The notes under the pieces: generated by a model
The model's input: the letters and a program-made list of their open reading frames with translations, nothing else
What the model was told of the DNA's origin: nothing
Databases searched by the model: none
Shown here: piece by piece, positions 15,558 to 28,300 of the stretch
Layout: each line of letters opens with the position of its first letter
Numbering within the stretch: the stretch's first letter is position 1
Assembly (NCBI RefSeq): GCF_008329535.1
Contig: NZ_NPKR01000004.1
Location: forward strand, 558,001-622,000
DNA: 64,000 nt
Origin: Mycolicibacterium sp. P1-18
Lineage (GTDB): Bacteria > Actinomycetota > Actinomycetes > Mycobacteriales > Mycobacteriaceae
Direction: 5' to 3'
Translations under genes and position numbers: made by a program

Positions 15558-17624
15558 CTAACCGTGATACCGGACAATGCGGGCTCGTGCAATCTCCCCG
15601 GCGCCATGAGGATCAGCCAGCCGCTCACCAAGCGTCTTCACGGCGAGGTCCAACGGCAGCGCAACCGAGAACTTGAGCCCCGAGATGGCTTCCTCATCGA
15701 CGCGCGGAACAGCATCTGAGTCCGCGTCTTTCACGTCGTCGACGGTAATGCCTTCTGGGAGAACGACGCTCTCGTTCTCAACGCCGCTCGCGTTGACACC
15801 CAGCCCTGCAAGAAGTGTCGCGTTAGCCTTGAGGCCGGCCCACGTCCAGAGGCGCGCACCTCCCCCACCGCGAGCATGCAGCGTTAGGCGGTTGTCGTTG
15901 ACCTCCCCGGAGCGTTCTTCGCGGAGGCGCTCCATCGCCACCGGGACGCGTTTGGACAACTCGACGTCAGGCGCCGCCCCAAGCAGCACTTCCCTCTTCG
16001 CCTGGCATACCTCGAACGATTGCGTGACTGAACCGGACGGCCACCTCACGTCACCCTTGGTTGGGATCTCCTCGACCCATACAGTGAAGCGCTCCCAGTC
16101 AACGTGTTGCACAGACCAGCCTCGGCCTGCGAGAACGAGTGGTCGGTGCTCGCGATCCTTCACGGCCGGGATGGCGAGTGGCGAGATGAATCCGATCTCC
16201 TTAATGCCTGCCACGACTCGCAACTCGAGATCGGCAACGAAGGTCGAGAGAAGGTCCATGAAGTGTCGCTTGCCGAACTCCATCTCCGCGCGCGGGCCGA
16301 TCATCAGCAAACCGGAGTCCTCAACGAGGAATTCTTGCTCGTGCAGATAGGCGAGCACCTCCGGACCATCCGCCATGAGCGGAAGATCCCCCCACCACCG
16401 CGACCAGTCCGACGCGCCGAACGACCCCTCTTGGAGCGCCAGTGCAAGAAGTTGTTGGGCAGCGAGGTGGCGAGGATGTGGTGGGGCGACGACCTTCTCA
16501 ACGAATCCGCGCTTCCACAGGAGCAGAACGGCAGCAGCGTCGAGTAGTCCGTCGAGGCTGGTGGCGAGGAACAGGGTATTGCGGCTCGTGCCCGGTCGCC
16601 TGCCGGTTCGGCCAAGCCGTTGTAGGAACGACGAAACGGTGCGCGGCGCATCGATCTGGATGACCCGATCGAGGTCACCAATGTCGATACCAAGCTCTAA
16701 CGTCGACGTCGCGACGATGACCGTGTCTTTGGCCTCCGCGAAAGCACGTTCGCTTTGCCGCCTCTCGTCGACGGAGAGCGACGAGTGGGACACGAATGTC
16801 TGGACGCCACGCTCGCGCAGGAGGAAGGCTAGTTCCTCTGCGGAACGCCGTGATTCAGCGAACACCAGTCGCTTGTCGCCCCGATGGAGCCGAGAGATAA
16901 CCGTGGCGGCGTTGTCCATGCTTCCGACATAGTCGAGGGTGACCTCTGGGCTCACCGTCGGCGATGAGTCCTCTCGCACCACGACGACCGGCTTGCGCCC
17001 CTCGGTCGAACCCTGCATCCACGTGCCAACCGCTTCAGGGTTGCCAATGGTTGCAGAAAGCCCGACGCGCTGGATCTTGTGCTTGGCGATCCGTTCGACT
17101 CGCTCCAGCACGGCGAGTAAGTGCCAACCTCGGTCGGAATTGGCGAACGCGTGAAGTTCGTCGATCACGACAGCCCGGACGGACCCGAGGAACCGCTCAT
17201 GGTCGACCCGTCGCGACACAAGCATTGCCTCAATGGATTCCGGGGTCGTCAGAAGGATGTCTGGTCTGTCGGCGAGCATGCTTCGACGCTCGGACTGTCC
17301 AATGTCGCCATGCCACAACCCGGCCGTTCTTCCGAGCCAAGAGCAATAGGCGCTCACGCGAGGGTGAATGTTGTTGAGAAGCGCACGAAGTGGCGCAACA
17401 TAGAGGACGGTCGTGCCTGACCAGTTGCCTTCGACCATCTCGGAGAGCAGAGGAAAGAGAGCAGCCTCGGTCTTGCCCCCGGCAGTCGGTGCGACGAGGA
17501 CGCAATCCGCACCCGCCCTGACCGGCTCGACCGAGGCCGTCTGGAGTGGTCTGAGTCCAGGCCACCCGAGCGAGTTGACGACGTGATATTCGATAGCCGC
17601 GTCGAGGCCGGTAGAAGCCGACAT
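15558..17624 (-). CDS. brxHI: BREX type 2 Lhr-like helicase BrxHI
   Basis: The 688-residue superfamily 2 helicase has Walker A 'VAPTAGGKTEA' near residue 45, 'DILLTTPESIEAML', DEAH-like box 'VVIDELHAF' near 152, 'VGLSATIGNPEAVGTW', and a helicase-C region with 'ERAFAEAKDTVIVATSTLELG' shortened here and 'FLQRLGRTGRRPG'. This is the Lhr core. It is the last gene of the type 2 BREX operon, three bases after brxD, which fixes its identity as BrxHI rather than housekeeping Lhr (about 1500 residues). Its role in BREX is not established in detail. It converges on the SIR2 operon across a 164-base gap with no clear terminator hairpin. Confidence 0.9.
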   Translation of the reverse strand: MSASTGLDAAIEYHVVNSLGWPGLRPLQTASVEPVRAGADCVLVAPTAGGKTEAALFPLLSEMVEGNWSGTTVLYVAPLRALLNNIHPRVSAYCSWLGRTAGLWHGDIGQSERRSMLADRPDILLTTPESIEAMLVSRRVDHERFLGSVRAVVIDELHAFANSDRGWHLLAVLERVERIAKHKIQRVGLSATIGNPEAVGTWMQGSTEGRKPVVVVREDSSPTVSPEVTLDYVGSMDNAATVISRLHRGDKRLVFAESRRSAEELAFLLRERGVQTFVSHSSLSVDERRQSERAFAEAKDTVIVATSTLELGIDIGDLDRVIQIDAPRTVSSFLQRLGRTGRRPGTSRNTLFLATSLDGLLDAAAVLLLWKRGFVEKVVAPPHPRHLAAQQLLALALQEGSFGASDWSRWWGDLPLMADGPEVLAYLHEQEFLVEDSGLLMIGPRAEMEFGKRHFMDLLSTFVADLELRVVAGIKEIGFISPLAIPAVKDREHRPLVLAGRGWSVQHVDWERFTVWVEEIPTKGDVRWPSGSVTQSFEVCQAKREVLLGAAPDVELSKRVPVAMERLREERSGEVNDNRLTLHARGGGGARLWTWAGLKANATLLAGLGVNASGVENESVVLPEGITVDDVKDADSDAVPRVDEEAISGLKFSVALPLDLAVKTLGERLADPHGAGEIARARIVRYHG

Positions 17625-17627
17625 CGG

Positions 17628-18965
17628 CTAGAGGTCCAACTCGATTTCGTCGACGTTCCGGGCAGGAGCGCGGTTGGCCCGCGCGTGCACTTCCCGCTCC
17701 GCCGGCGTCAGCTCGTCGGGACTAACTGTCAGGTGGTAGTCGCGGCGTGGGTTGAAGTCCTCGAAGAGGTCCACGCGGTCGAGGACGTCTGAGACCAACT
17801 TCTTGAGGAAGAGCCGTGGCGCGATTCCGGTTCGACCACCCAACTCCCCGCCGACCGCTGCCGCGAGGTCTCGCAAGTAATCGTCGTCGACGACGGACCG
17901 CACACGCTCAGGATCTTTGGCTCCAGTCGCGTAGATATCGCGAACGCGGCTGCCCAACTCCAAGAGCGACTCTGGCGTGAAGCCGGTGAGGCGGATCTGT
18001 GTTGCGCGCGGATTGTCGAAGCGTGCGTCCGTGGTGAAGTCGGTCTGAAGGCGTTGAGCCAGTGGAGGAAGACGCTGCACGCCTTGCTGCCCGTCGAAGA
18101 ACGCGGGCGTTCCGGTGAGGAGCAGGTACAGCCCAGGGAACCGGCCGCCGTCGATCTCGTCCATGAGTTGGCGAAGAGCGTTCAGCGACTTCTCTCGGAC
18201 GTCGCTTCTCATGCGTTGCAACGTCTCGACTTCATCGAAGACGACGACAAGTCCCGCGTAGTCCGAATCGCGCAGGACAGTGAGCAGCCCTTGGACGAAG
18301 CCGAGTGCGCCGAAGTGGTCGAGGTCGCCCCGGACCCCGGCGGCACGCTTCACGGAGGCCGCTACGTGAGGCTGGCCACCGAGCCACGCCAACAGTCCAT
18401 CCGCCTCCGCAGAGTTACCCGCCGTCTGCGCCAGCCGATATTGCCGCAGCACAGCGGCGAAGGCCGGCGCCTCCTTCGAGACATCCGACAGTCGACGTTG
18501 GAGGAGGTCCAGGGTTCCGTCTGAGCCTGCTGACTGTGCGGCTCCATCCTTGGCGTCGTGGTCGAGGATGTAGAACCAACCGTCAATGACGTCTCGGAGG
18601 GCGCTGGACTGAGTCGTCGAGGTAGAGAGATTCTCAGTGATGCGCCGATAGACGGTCTCCAGCTTGTGCAGGGGCGTTTCAGTCTCGCTGATCTGCACCT
18701 CGGTGGTAGCAAATCCTGCTCGCTTGGCTCGCTCGGTGAGCCAGCGGGAAAAGAAGGTCTTTCCAGAGCCGTACTCGCCCCGGACGGCCTTGAATACGGC
18801 ACCTCCGCCCGAGACGGTCTGCAACTCTTCATCAACGGCGTTCTCGAAGGAGGCCAAGCCAACTGCGAGGACGTCGAGGCCCTGCTGCGGCACCGTGCCG
18901 CGCCGCAGTGCGTCGATGATGTCCTTGCGACGGCGGGCGCTAATGCTGCCCGAAGCCTCGGTCAT
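17628..18965 (-). CDS. brxD: BREX ATP-binding protein BrxD
   Basis: This 445-residue P-loop ATPase has Walker A 'VRGEYGSGKTFFSRWL' near residues 60-75, a Walker B-like 'GLVVVFDEVETLQRM', and 'LYLLLTGTPAFFDG' as sensor-like strand. Length and motifs match BrxD of type 2 and type 6 BREX, a DUF2791-type ATPase. Its ATG overlaps the pglZ stop by four bases, so translation is coupled. It is expected to work as part of the BREX complex that blocks phage DNA replication. The C-terminus is acidic and polar ('NVDEIELDL'). Confidence 0.9.
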   Translation of the reverse strand: MTEASGSISARRRKDIIDALRRGTVPQQGLDVLAVGLASFENAVDEELQTVSGGGAVFKAVRGEYGSGKTFFSRWLTERAKRAGFATTEVQISETETPLHKLETVYRRITENLSTSTTQSSALRDVIDGWFYILDHDAKDGAAQSAGSDGTLDLLQRRLSDVSKEAPAFAAVLRQYRLAQTAGNSAEADGLLAWLGGQPHVAASVKRAAGVRGDLDHFGALGFVQGLLTVLRDSDYAGLVVVFDEVETLQRMRSDVREKSLNALRQLMDEIDGGRFPGLYLLLTGTPAFFDGQQGVQRLPPLAQRLQTDFTTDARFDNPRATQIRLTGFTPESLLELGSRVRDIYATGAKDPERVRSVVDDDYLRDLAAAVGGELGGRTGIAPRLFLKKLVSDVLDRVDLFEDFNPRRDYHLTVSPDELTPAEREVHARANRAPARNVDEIELDL

Positions 18966-21595
18966 CGCGCGCCTCCGACGTCGAACTGCTCACGCAGGAG
19001 ACGTTCATCGAGCCGCAGCGTGACGCCGTCGGTGTCGGGCTCGATCACACCGTAGCCGTCGACGTTGAGCAACCGACGAACAGCCGCAAAGACCTGTCCA
19101 ATATCAGCGGCTGCAATTCCGGCAGCGGCGGCGACCGTGTCTTGGTGAGCGCGACCACCACGGTCCACGAGTGCGCGCAACACTGCTTCTGCAGTCCTGT
19201 CGTCGAGTGCCCGCCGACCAGCCATCCGCTTCTGCTTTGCGTACGTGGTCGATGCAAGTACCGCTTCGATCAGTCCGGCAGGGGCTGCGGGCGGCTTGGG
19301 CAGCTCCTCGATCTCGAACAACCCATCGCCCTGCCTCGTCGCTTCCGCTTTCTTGGGCCGCCCGGTAGACGGTGGTACCTCGGTGGACGGGGTACGACCG
19401 ATCGGGTCGTTCCACCACAGCGGAACCTGTGGTGCTGCCTGCTCCCACCCGGCAGCCCCGGTCGCTACGGCAGCGGCTTGAAACACCAGTACGGGAATCG
19501 TCAGCTCTGCAAGGCTGGCACCGCCATGGTAGCCCGCGTGTCTTGAGCCGTAATGCGCGTCGTCACGCCAGAGCAGCACCGCCTCACCGCCTGGTGCCAC
19601 CACTCGCGGACCAGACACGAGCACCTCGCCTTCGCGTGCCGCACCCGCCGTTGGCGGCCGCCAACGGGAATCGGCACCGCTGACGCTCAGCGCCTCCGTT
19701 TCGCGCTCGACGACATGACCATGGTCGGACGTGAGGATGACTGCGCGCCGCGCAGAGATCGCCGCCTCGAGGAGTGCCCGCAGTGGGTTGAGGGAACGCA
19801 GATCCCAGTCCCACGCTGACATGTCGTTCTTGTGGGTTGCGTCGTCGATTGCGTTGATGACCACTCCGACGACGGGAACTGCGGAATCCCGAATCGCAGC
19901 AGCCACATCGCCGGGTAGTGAGGCACCACCTTCTGACCGAAGGTCGTTCTTGTGGAAGAGCTTTGCGCCGGGAAATGCCGTTGCTAGCCCGCGCTTTTCG
20001 TCCTCACCTACACCTGAGCGGACCTCGCCGCAGAACAGCGAAGTGCGGGATACGTTGGTAAGCGAAGGCAGTGCGGCAACAACCGACTGCCGCGCGTGCG
20101 TTGGCGTGGGAACCCACTCCACAAGACCCATCCGAGCAACCTCGGATGCGAGTGCCGTGGCGATGGCACCACTCATTCCGTCCAGCACAACGAGAAGCGC
20201 ACCACCGGGGCGGCGCCACGGATCGACGATCTCGGCTAGCAGCCGCTCCACGCCGACCGCCCGTTGGTCGTCGGCCTCGTTGACTTGGTTCAGTCTCGAT
20301 GCCGCAGCGCTGTCACGCTGTCTGCGGCGAACGCGCACCTTGGCCAGTAGCTGTTGGTAAGCCTCCGAAACGACCGGGTCGGCGGAGCCGTGCCACACTG
20401 CACCGACGGCGGCGTCGACCCATGCGCCGTCGTTCATCTGCAGTTGGAGATCGGCGCCGAGCCGTGTCGCGGCAACCTCAGGGGTGGCAAGCCAGCGGTG
20501 AAGTCGCACCGCCATCGTCGGAGCCTGCGAGCTATTCGCGTTGCGGTGCTTGAGGACGCTGGCTAGCGCCTCCTCGACTTGGTCACCGGAAGCCAGTGCC
20601 GCGGCAAGGCCACGCACCCGCGCTAGATACCCAGGATGTAGGACGGCCGATTGCTCGGCTCCCTCGGTCCAGCCAAGGTCACCGAGCAATGCTTCGGCTT
20701 GTTGCAACGCGACACCCAGATCCGGGGAGTCGTCCACCTCAAGTCGCAAGACTGCTGTCTTGGCAAGTCTGCCAATGGCTTTCGCAGAGTCGACGAGTAT
20801 CGCTCGCCCGTCGACGAAGCCCTCGACCCGGACCCTCGCGGAAACCTGCGCCTCTGTGGGCGGAGCACCGTCCTCGGGCCACAAGACGTCCAAAGCAAGG
20901 CCGACGGCAAGTGGGGTGACATGTTCGTTGCGCTGAGCGATCTGCAGGGCAAGAGCGGCCGGGTCACCGAACTCAATTCGAGCCCAACCGATCAGATGCT
21001 CCCTCAGCTGCGCATCAACGGCAATCCACGCGGCACGCACATTCCGTCCCCCGAGCGTCATGAGGAGCAGCACACCGTCAAGCTGTGCGTCAGCATCAAG
21101 ACCGAGGACACGCGCGAGGAGCGAGCCGATAGCATGGCGAGCGGTTAGCGCAGGCTCGACCGATCGCGGCCATCCGCCAGGCGGCTGGTGATCGAGCAAT
21201 GCTGTTGCCGCCCAGTCCAAGCGTCGGAGTTCAAGCCCGACCTCGATCGCCCCGGGGAAGAGCCGGGGCACGGCCTGCCACTCGTCTGGAAGTTCAACGC
21301 CGTACCTGTAGGCGCGAGAAAGCACAGCCTCGCCAAGGTCTTCCGCGGGTCGGTCGGTCAGCACGACGGCGCGCCCATCGGGCGCAAGCGAGACAAGTAT
21401 GTCGAGAACGGCGAGCTGAGATACGCCAGGAAGGACTCGGACGACCTCATCGCCCACCTTGACGTCCCCGTGGGTCCACTCTGGACGAGCGCGAAGCAGA
21501 AGGATCTGAGCGTCCGACTTCACCAGATCCGCTGCTCGCTGTTGCACCATCGCCGGAGAAACGCTGACAGTGCGGAGGTGCTCTGTCAGAGCCAT
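18962..21595 (-). CDS. pglZ: BREX-2 alkaline phosphatase-fold protein PglZ
   Basis: The 877-residue protein carries the PglZ core: a metal-site segment '[19 protein letters not shown]' near residue 465 and '[19 protein letters not shown]' near 620, typical of alkaline phosphatase superfamily members in BREX. The C-terminal about 100 residues hold a winged-helix-like region ('[20 protein letters not shown]'). PglZ is a shared core subunit of BREX types, required for host methylation and phage exclusion. The gene overlaps pglY by ten bases upstream and brxD by four downstream, consistent with one transcript. Confidence 0.9.
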   Translation of the reverse strand: MALTEHLRTVSVSPAMVQQRAADLVKSDAQILLLRARPEWTHGDVKVGDEVVRVLPGVSQLAVLDILVSLAPDGRAVVLTDRPAEDLGEAVLSRAYRYGVELPDEWQAVPRLFPGAIEVGLELRRLDWAATALLDHQPPGGWPRSVEPALTARHAIGSLLARVLGLDADAQLDGVLLLMTLGGRNVRAAWIAVDAQLREHLIGWARIEFGDPAALALQIAQRNEHVTPLAVGLALDVLWPEDGAPPTEAQVSARVRVEGFVDGRAILVDSAKAIGRLAKTAVLRLEVDDSPDLGVALQQAEALLGDLGWTEGAEQSAVLHPGYLARVRGLAAALASGDQVEEALASVLKHRNANSSQAPTMAVRLHRWLATPEVAATRLGADLQLQMNDGAWVDAAVGAVWHGSADPVVSEAYQQLLAKVRVRRRQRDSAAASRLNQVNEADDQRAVGVERLLAEIVDPWRRPGGALLVVLDGMSGAIATALASEVARMGLVEWVPTPTHARQSVVAALPSLTNVSRTSLFCGEVRSGVGEDEKRGLATAFPGAKLFHKNDLRSEGGASLPGDVAAAIRDSAVPVVGVVINAIDDATHKNDMSAWDWDLRSLNPLRALLEAAISARRAVILTSDHGHVVERETEALSVSGADSRWRPPTAGAAREGEVLVSGPRVVAPGGEAVLLWRDDAHYGSRHAGYHGGASLAELTIPVLVFQAAAVATGAAGWEQAAPQVPLWWNDPIGRTPSTEVPPSTGRPKKAEATRQGDGLFEIEELPKPPAAPAGLIEAVLASTTYAKQKRMAGRRALDDRTAEAVLRALVDRGGRAHQDTVAAAAGIAAADIGQVFAAVRRLLNVDGYGVIEPDTDGVTLRLDERLLREQFDVGGAR

Positions 21596-24500
21596 CGCCA
21601 GTCGATCCTTAGTTTCTTACCCTCGACGGGAGAGCGGAGTTCCTGGACCAAATCCTGAAGCAGCGTTTCAAGCTGCGCCACACGCTCAACTTCGACCGTA
21701 TGTTCCTCGCCCGCCCGTCTTTCCGCCTCGCGCTCTGCCTCCGCTTGCCGACGGCGAAACTCCTCCTCCTGCTCGCGCAAACGACGCTCGCGGTCGGCAG
21801 CCTCCTGTTCGCGACGCCTGAGTTCCTGTTCCTGCTCGCGTCGCTCTCGATCCTGTTGCTCGCGGCGCGCCCGTTCTTGCGCGGCTGCCGAATCGTCGTC
21901 GCGCTGGTCGACGAGAAGGTGCGTGACCGTATGAGCCGCCGCGGTGAGTGCAGGGGCGAGGTCAATGTGCATCTGCTCGGCCTTAGCGGTACTCCGCAAC
22001 GCGGCAAGTGCGTTGAAGGCCTGATCTCCTGACAAGCTCGGGAGCCGATCAATAAGCTGCCAATTGGCGCCTTGAAGCGCTGCTGCAACGTCTGCTGCGG
22101 AAGCGAGCGACCGGGCAAGGGCTTGCAGTTCCTCGGGAAGATCGAACTCGGCAATGACGCGAATGCGGTCGACGTGGTCAGCGGCATCACGCAATCCCCC
22201 GACGAGGTCCCGAGCACGCCGACCAGTGGCAAGGCGCGGACTGACGTCGCCGAGGTCGAGCACATCACTATGGGCTTCCAACGCGCTGACAAGGTCTGCC
22301 ACGCCACGATCGAAATCCCGGACCTTCGTTGCCAGCAGCTCTCCGAGCCGCTGCACGGCACTGCTAGAAAGATGGTGCTCATTCGCGCCTATGCCGAAGA
22401 TCGCCTTGGCTCGGCTAAGGGCGTTGGTCCAATTCTCGGCGCTCGGGAGGACCGGATCCCGGAGGGTCATGTCATTGGCCAATCCGCCGATACCGGGGGA
22501 ACCCACTGTCGACCCGTAGCGAAGAAGCTGCCTGTCGGTGAGCGCTATCCACGACAGAACTAACAGATCCTGGGCATCGGCAGTCATGCCGGCGAACGCG
22601 AGCGCCGCTCGAAGCGTGCCGACGGTCGAGTCTCCGGTGGCAAGTGCCTTCGTGAAGTCGTCATGCCACGCGAAGCGCGTCGTGTCCAGTACGTAGGTCA
22701 CCTCGCTCAGGGTGCCAACCCCGTAAGCATCGACGACCCTCCGCACCCGGCCCGCAGTGTTCCTTTCCAAGGTGTCGATGCGCCCGCCCTTCGCCATCGC
22801 TTCACGAGTCAGTTCGAGCACCGCGCTGAATTCAGCCCTGCGGACTTCGTCAGCACCTCGGTCGACGTCAGGGTGTGTCGGGAAACGCGCATCAAGACCG
22901 CCGCCGAGCACGGTCACGACAGCATCGCCGAAGGACGGCGACGAGGGCTTCTTCGGGTCGTAACCAGATGCAAGCGTCACGAACGTGTTTCCTTCGGGAA
23001 CACGTTCGCCGAGATGGTCGTCTGTCGCCGCGTCGATTCCGTAGGACTGGCGCAATGCAACCAAGATCTGATCGCGCAGCGAGTCGCGCTGGTTGGCGAG
23101 CTGACGCCTGGCAGGCTCCCGGTCACTGACAGGTAGGGATGTTGAGTACTGGTCGAACCGGGCCCCGGTCAACAAGTAGTCAAGGACGACGAGCTTGCCG
23201 ATGTCATCCATGCGCGAGGCGGTCAAGAAGTGGGGAAGCCATGCGATGGTGTCGCTCTCCACGCGATCCTGCTTGAGTTGCACCAGGCGGAGAACGTCGT
23301 CAGACGGTGGGTGACCGGCATCGTCGAACGGGAAATCGACGACGAGCTTCCATCGTCCATCGGTAGCGATGAGCGCTGCATCCGGAAGTGCGCGCGCGTC
23401 ACGGACATTGCCGAAGACGACATCGACCTCCCGCTTTTGACCACGCCACACGTGAGTCAGCGAATATTCGCTGCCCAACGCGCCCGTCAAAGAGGCACCG
23501 ATCTGCTCAGCGAGGAGGCGCCGCAGCAGGCCGCGCCGGTTCTCGTGAGTGTCCTCGTTCTGGACGTGGACGAGGACCGAGTCGTAGTCAACCCCCGACA
23601 CTTGCAGAGTGATGACCGGGTCACCAGTCTGAGATCCGATGGTGACCTCACCGAACTCGGCTGACCAGTCACGGGCAAGAGCGACGACTTGAACCGCTTC
23701 TTGGCCAGGAATCATCGAGACGACCGTGCCAAAATTAAGAGCCGCTAGCTTCGAGGCAGTGAGGTCCTTCAGCGAGGCTGCACCGGGGGCGATGCCCGCG
23801 ATGAGCAGCGTCTTGGCCAGCCTGTCGTCGCGGCGGAAGGCGTGGTTTCGGGCCAGCCCCTTCGCTTCATCCTCAGTGAGGCTGTGCCTGTTCAGAAGGT
23901 ACGGGCGCATCTTTCGCGTGTAGAAGGTGCGCGCCGCACGGAAAAGGTTCTTCATGTCGTCGGTCAGCGGCTCGGCATCGCCCAGCACGACCACGTCGAA
24001 GAGGTCGCCGACGGGGATGACGTCGCCTACGGTCAACTCGTCACGGCCGCGCGACAACAACTCGCTCATGATCTTCAACGCCGTACGTTCTCGCTGCATG
24101 ATTGACGAGAGGGCAACCATCGCGTCCACAAGCGCAGGTGAGAACGGGTACACCTGTTCGAAATCGACTGCAGCTGAGCCCACTTCGTCGGTGAGGAGGT
24201 GCTTGAAGGCAACCGGGTTCGCGCGTACTCGCGCCACCGCCGCGGCGAGCGCTTCACGTCCTGCTTCGCTGGTCGGCTCTAGCAGTCGCTTATTGACGAT
24301 TTGCGGGAGGTTTGCAGCAGCAAGGGTGATCTTCTCGAACCGGCCCTCCCACCACTGAAAGGAGTCGTCGAGCGCGACCTGTTCAGCGCCAACCGCACCT
24401 CCGCCAAGAAAGTCCTTAAGGTTTCGCTGACGAGCGACGAAGGACACCAACGGGATTGGTAGTGCGCCTATGCCTGTCTCGACGAGCTTAGCGACCTTCG

Positions 24501-25353
24501 AGGTCTCAGTCTGGATGAAGGTGGTGTCGCGCAGATGATTCGCCAGCCAGAGCACTAGTTCGTCGAGGAAGAGCACGACCCCTTCGTAATTCAGGCTTTT
24601 CGCGTGCTCGGTCATGGCCCGAAGGCCGTCGGTCATCTCCAGCCAGGTGCCAGTGTTCTCGAAGGCCGGGAAGTACGTACGAACGAGATCGGCGACAACA
24701 CTCTGACGGTCTGCGTCTCCGGCGGGCTTGGACCGGGCAGCGTCATACAACGCTGGAGTCAACGCGGCGGCGAACGTACCCCACCCCGACGAACCCGACC
24801 CGCTCGCTTCGAACCGTGCGAAGAACTGCTCGTCGCCCAGCTGCGATCGCAACTTATCAGCGTTCTCGAACAACGAGTCTGACCGGTGCAGCACCGGTGC
24901 GGGTTTGTCGGGATGCCGCTGCTTCATCGTCGCGAGGTAACCACCGAAAAGAGCTGACTCGAAGGATTCGGCCCCGATCAAGTGGTAGTCGACCGCAAGC
25001 AGATTCCGGCTGAGCAAGTCCCTATGTTTGTCGACCTGAGCCTGGAGACCTGAAAGTGCCATGGCCTGTGAGTTGCCAGTAAGCAGCAGATGCATGACGG
25101 CCATGTAGTGCGACTTACCGGAACCAAAGGAGCCGTGGATGAACGCGCCCTTCGACGATCCGCTTGACAGCGTCGCCTCGACCAGAGTTAGGCCCTTTTC
25201 GAACGATTCCGCGATCGACTCGGTAACGACGTAGTCAGAGAGCGTTCGATCTGCGGCCTCCTGCGCACGATGAACCTGGATGACGAAGTCGTCGTCACGC
25301 ACAGAAAGCGGTACATCGATCGCATCGCGCAACGGCAGAGACAAGTCGGTCAT
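21586..25353 (-). CDS. pglY: BREX-2 ATPase PglY (BrxC-like)
   Basis: ATG 25353 ('[15 protein letters not shown]') overlaps the pglX stop as ATGA and is the right start although the frame is open to 25518. The product is about 1255 residues. A P-loop '[17 protein letters not shown]' lies near residues 70-85, and a Walker B-like '[14 protein letters not shown]' near 260. The C-terminal about 150 residues contain a highly charged Arg/Glu/Gln helix ('[18 protein letters not shown]'), a long coiled coil. PglY corresponds to BrxC of type 1 BREX, the large ATPase of the complex. Confidence 0.92.
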   Translation of the reverse strand: MTDLSLPLRDAIDVPLSVRDDDFVIQVHRAQEAADRTLSDYVVTESIAESFEKGLTLVEATLSSGSSKGAFIHGSFGSGKSHYMAVMHLLLTGNSQAMALSGLQAQVDKHRDLLSRNLLAVDYHLIGAESFESALFGGYLATMKQRHPDKPAPVLHRSDSLFENADKLRSQLGDEQFFARFEASGSGSSGWGTFAAALTPALYDAARSKPAGDADRQSVVADLVRTYFPAFENTGTWLEMTDGLRAMTEHAKSLNYEGVVLFLDELVLWLANHLRDTTFIQTETSKVAKLVETGIGALPIPLVSFVARQRNLKDFLGGGAVGAEQVALDDSFQWWEGRFEKITLAAANLPQIVNKRLLEPTSEAGREALAAAVARVRANPVAFKHLLTDEVGSAAVDFEQVYPFSPALVDAMVALSSIMQRERTALKIMSELLSRGRDELTVGDVIPVGDLFDVVVLGDAEPLTDDMKNLFRAARTFYTRKMRPYLLNRHSLTEDEAKGLARNHAFRRDDRLAKTLLIAGIAPGAASLKDLTASKLAALNFGTVVSMIPGQEAVQVVALARDWSAEFGEVTIGSQTGDPVITLQVSGVDYDSVLVHVQNEDTHENRRGLLRRLLAEQIGASLTGALGSEYSLTHVWRGQKREVDVVFGNVRDARALPDAALIATDGRWKLVVDFPFDDAGHPPSDDVLRLVQLKQDRVESDTIAWLPHFLTASRMDDIGKLVVLDYLLTGARFDQYSTSLPVSDREPARRQLANQRDSLRDQILVALRQSYGIDAATDDHLGERVPEGNTFVTLASGYDPKKPSSPSFGDAVVTVLGGGLDARFPTHPDVDRGADEVRRAEFSAVLELTREAMAKGGRIDTLERNTAGRVRRVVDAYGVGTLSEVTYVLDTTRFAWHDDFTKALATGDSTVGTLRAALAFAGMTADAQDLLVLSWIALTDRQLLRYGSTVGSPGIGGLANDMTLRDPVLPSAENWTNALSRAKAIFGIGANEHHLSSSAVQRLGELLATKVRDFDRGVADLVSALEAHSDVLDLGDVSPRLATGRRARDLVGGLRDAADHVDRIRVIAEFDLPEELQALARSLASAADVAAALQGANWQLIDRLPSLSGDQAFNALAALRSTAKAEQMHIDLAPALTAAAHTVTHLLVDQRDDDSAAAQERARREQQDRERREQEQELRRREQEAADRERRLREQEEEFRRRQAEAEREAERRAGEEHTVEVERVAQLETLLQDLVQELRSPVEGKKLRIDWRWL

Positions 25354-28300
25354 CGCGAAGCCCTTCTTCCACGGGTCGCGGCCGGCGGCGTCCACGCCGT
25401 TACCTGGTCGCGTGTTTTTTCCATACGGGCAAGGTACTGGTCCACGACGCCCGCGATAACCGACGCCGGGCTGGCGCCGAACTGCGGCTCGATCTCCGAA
25501 TACCATTGGGCCAGCCACGGTTCCAACTCCACCAGACCAGCCACCAACGGCACCAGTACGGCATCGTCGGCACCGAGTGACTGCTGGAAGGGAATCTCCC
25601 GGGCGAGTGCGAGCGACTGGTCACGGTGCGACCAACCCGCCCAACCGAACACCGGCGTCGAGTCGCCCTCGCGCGCTACCCCTGGGTATGCGATGAAGCG
25701 CTCCTTGGGAACATCGAGCTTGCCCCTGGCTTTCCAGTAGGACGCCTTCGCGAAGTCGCCTTGTCCGTACTTGGGCGGCACAGGGACCCTGACCTTCTCT
25801 CCAGCGTCCTCACGACGCTGCAAGGCCCAAACCTCCTGCCACGCCCGGTACTTCTCAACGCCTGCCGGTTTGTAACGGTAGGCGGCCACGAAAGGCACTG
25901 CCACTTCCGGAATTAGACCCCCAATCACGGAGGCAAGATCCGGCTCAGCGGTGCCGGTGAGCACGTGGGCGAGGTCCTTTAACACCGGATCCGCACGCAG
26001 CAAGTCAGCAAGCTCGGCCACCGACCTAGTCCTTGGGCCTTGCGCATCCTGCCACAGAGTCTGGCCCTCAAGCCGATCGAGAACTGCGGCCTGCAGAGCC
26101 AGCGTGCGCTGCGCGGCCCAACCGGTGGTCGCCCAGCGGCGCTTGAACTCCGGCTTCTCCAACAGCCGAATGGCGAGGTCGGTCTCCACTAGGTGAAGCC
26201 GACGCTGAACGAGGCCCGTGTAGTCATCCGGCCAAGATTCGGGCAGTTCCGTGATCGGCGTAGAACCGTGACGCTCGAACCACTCCGGATCCTCAGCGCG
26301 GCGGGCGAGGTCAATCTCAAACGACCGTTGGCCCAACGCAATTCCGTCGATAGCGGAGCCGGAGTACGTGAGGTCGCAGTCCAAGGATCGGTATAGCCGG
26401 TAGACCTCCCAATCCAACTCCTCCTGCTCGAAGACAATCCGCCCACGAAGCAGGTGCCATTCTCGTTCAGCCGCCGCCAGCGCGTCGACCAGACCCCCCG
26501 TCGGGCTATCGGACCAGGCCGCGATCACTTCCGAAGGCGACGTCGCGCTGAGCTGCTGGGCGAGGGAGTCGAGCGTGCGCGCTCGATCTGTTGGCAACCT
26601 CGCGCCTAAGGGAAACTGACCCACCTTGGTGCTGTTGAACTGATAGAAGTCCTCCCAAGGAACCTGTGTCTGACGAGCACCTTTGGAGTCGACGGTGCTG
26701 CCCTTGTTGTGAGCCATTTGCTTGAGCCAGAAGCAGGCCGTTGACGAGTTCAGCACGCCCAGAATTTCGAGGTGCTGATCTTCAGTCGCCCCCTGCGGCA
26801 ACTTGATCACTGGAGCAGTTTGTTTGAACACTTTTCCACCCCGATCCAGTACAAAGTGGTTGTGCGTCGCAACTTCGGCGAAGGTGATCGACAGTGGCGT
26901 GAGGAGCTTCGACGAGGTGAACCGACCGAACTCGAACCACTTGAGGCCCTCCTGGACCATGGTGCGTCCACCGAACATCAGACTGTTGGACAAGTTGGTT
27001 CGATACGGCCACATCAGCCGGAAGAGCCCCGGCAAGTCCTCTAGATCGACAGGGTCGAACGACTCGTCGTAAGGGAAGATTGCGATCGAGTCACCGTCGT
27101 AGTTCCAATCACGAAGCTGATCGCCCAATACCATCGGCCTTGTGAGTTCTGCCCCGTACCTAGCAAGTGCGCCACTCGAACGTACGTACACGTCATCTTC
27201 AAGGGTAAAGCTAGTAATTCCAAGCGATTCGCTCACACTGTCAAGTGTTTTGGCCCCCGCGCCATCGATTAGTGCCTTAACGTCTGACGCGCCACCTCCG
27301 CTGAGCGACCAGGGGTGCCTTCTGAAGACCGAGCGGTCAAGGTCGGTGACGGTGACGAAGCGGCCGTCATAGCCCGGGTCATCAACGTGCTTAACGACCT
27401 CTGTCCACACCAAGCCCTTCGACGGGTCTGCTGGCAGGCCAGGTTCGCCGCGCACGCCCAGAACGGCACGGACCTTACCGGATGTCGGTCGACGGCGGCG
27501 GCCAACGATGATCAACGTTGGCGTGCCGTGGCCGGGGATGTAGGCACCCGAGGTATCGATAACCTCCGTGAGATCGATCGGGTTGCCGACATCGTGGCCA
27601 GCGAAGAGATACTCGATCAACTTCTTGCCGAACTCGCGTTTCATGAACGAGTTGGAGGTGATTTGACCGACGTACCCAGCGCCCTGGCCCTGCTCGCCTC
27701 GGATCGCGAGCCGGAACAGGAGTTCCATGAACGGCGCCGAGAGCGCGTACTTCCCGGATGCGGAGACGTACGCCAAGCGATAGAGGGCGTTGAGCGCTTT
27801 GTCCTTTGGCGTGATGTAGGGCGGGTTCCCAACGACAACGTGATACTGACCTGGCTGCAGGATGCCGAAGTATTCGTTCAGGTCCTCGGTGTCGTAGCTG
27901 AATGCAAGTTCGGCTTCGCCCTCATCGAAATCAAACTTCTGGTCGAGGCCTCCTCGAACGCCGAGAAGCGAGTCGCCGATGGCGAGGCGATATCCCATGG
28001 CCGGAACTCCGACTAGCGAGCGTTCTCCGGTTGCTATCAGGCCAGCGAGGGCGAGGCGAAATCGTGCGATCGCCACCGCGAACGGGTTGATGTCGACGCC
28101 GCTAATCGACGTCATCGCACGACGCACCCGCTCCTTCGCGTCGAGCCCAGGAGCAACTTCAAGCCACGCTTGGTTGAGCCGCTCGAACGCTCCGAGCAAA
28201 AAGTGCCCGGACCCGCAGGACGGGTCGATCAGCTTGAGTTCGTCGAGTCCAAACTCCGCGACCGCAGGAACAAGTGTCTGATCGAGGATGAACTCCTCGA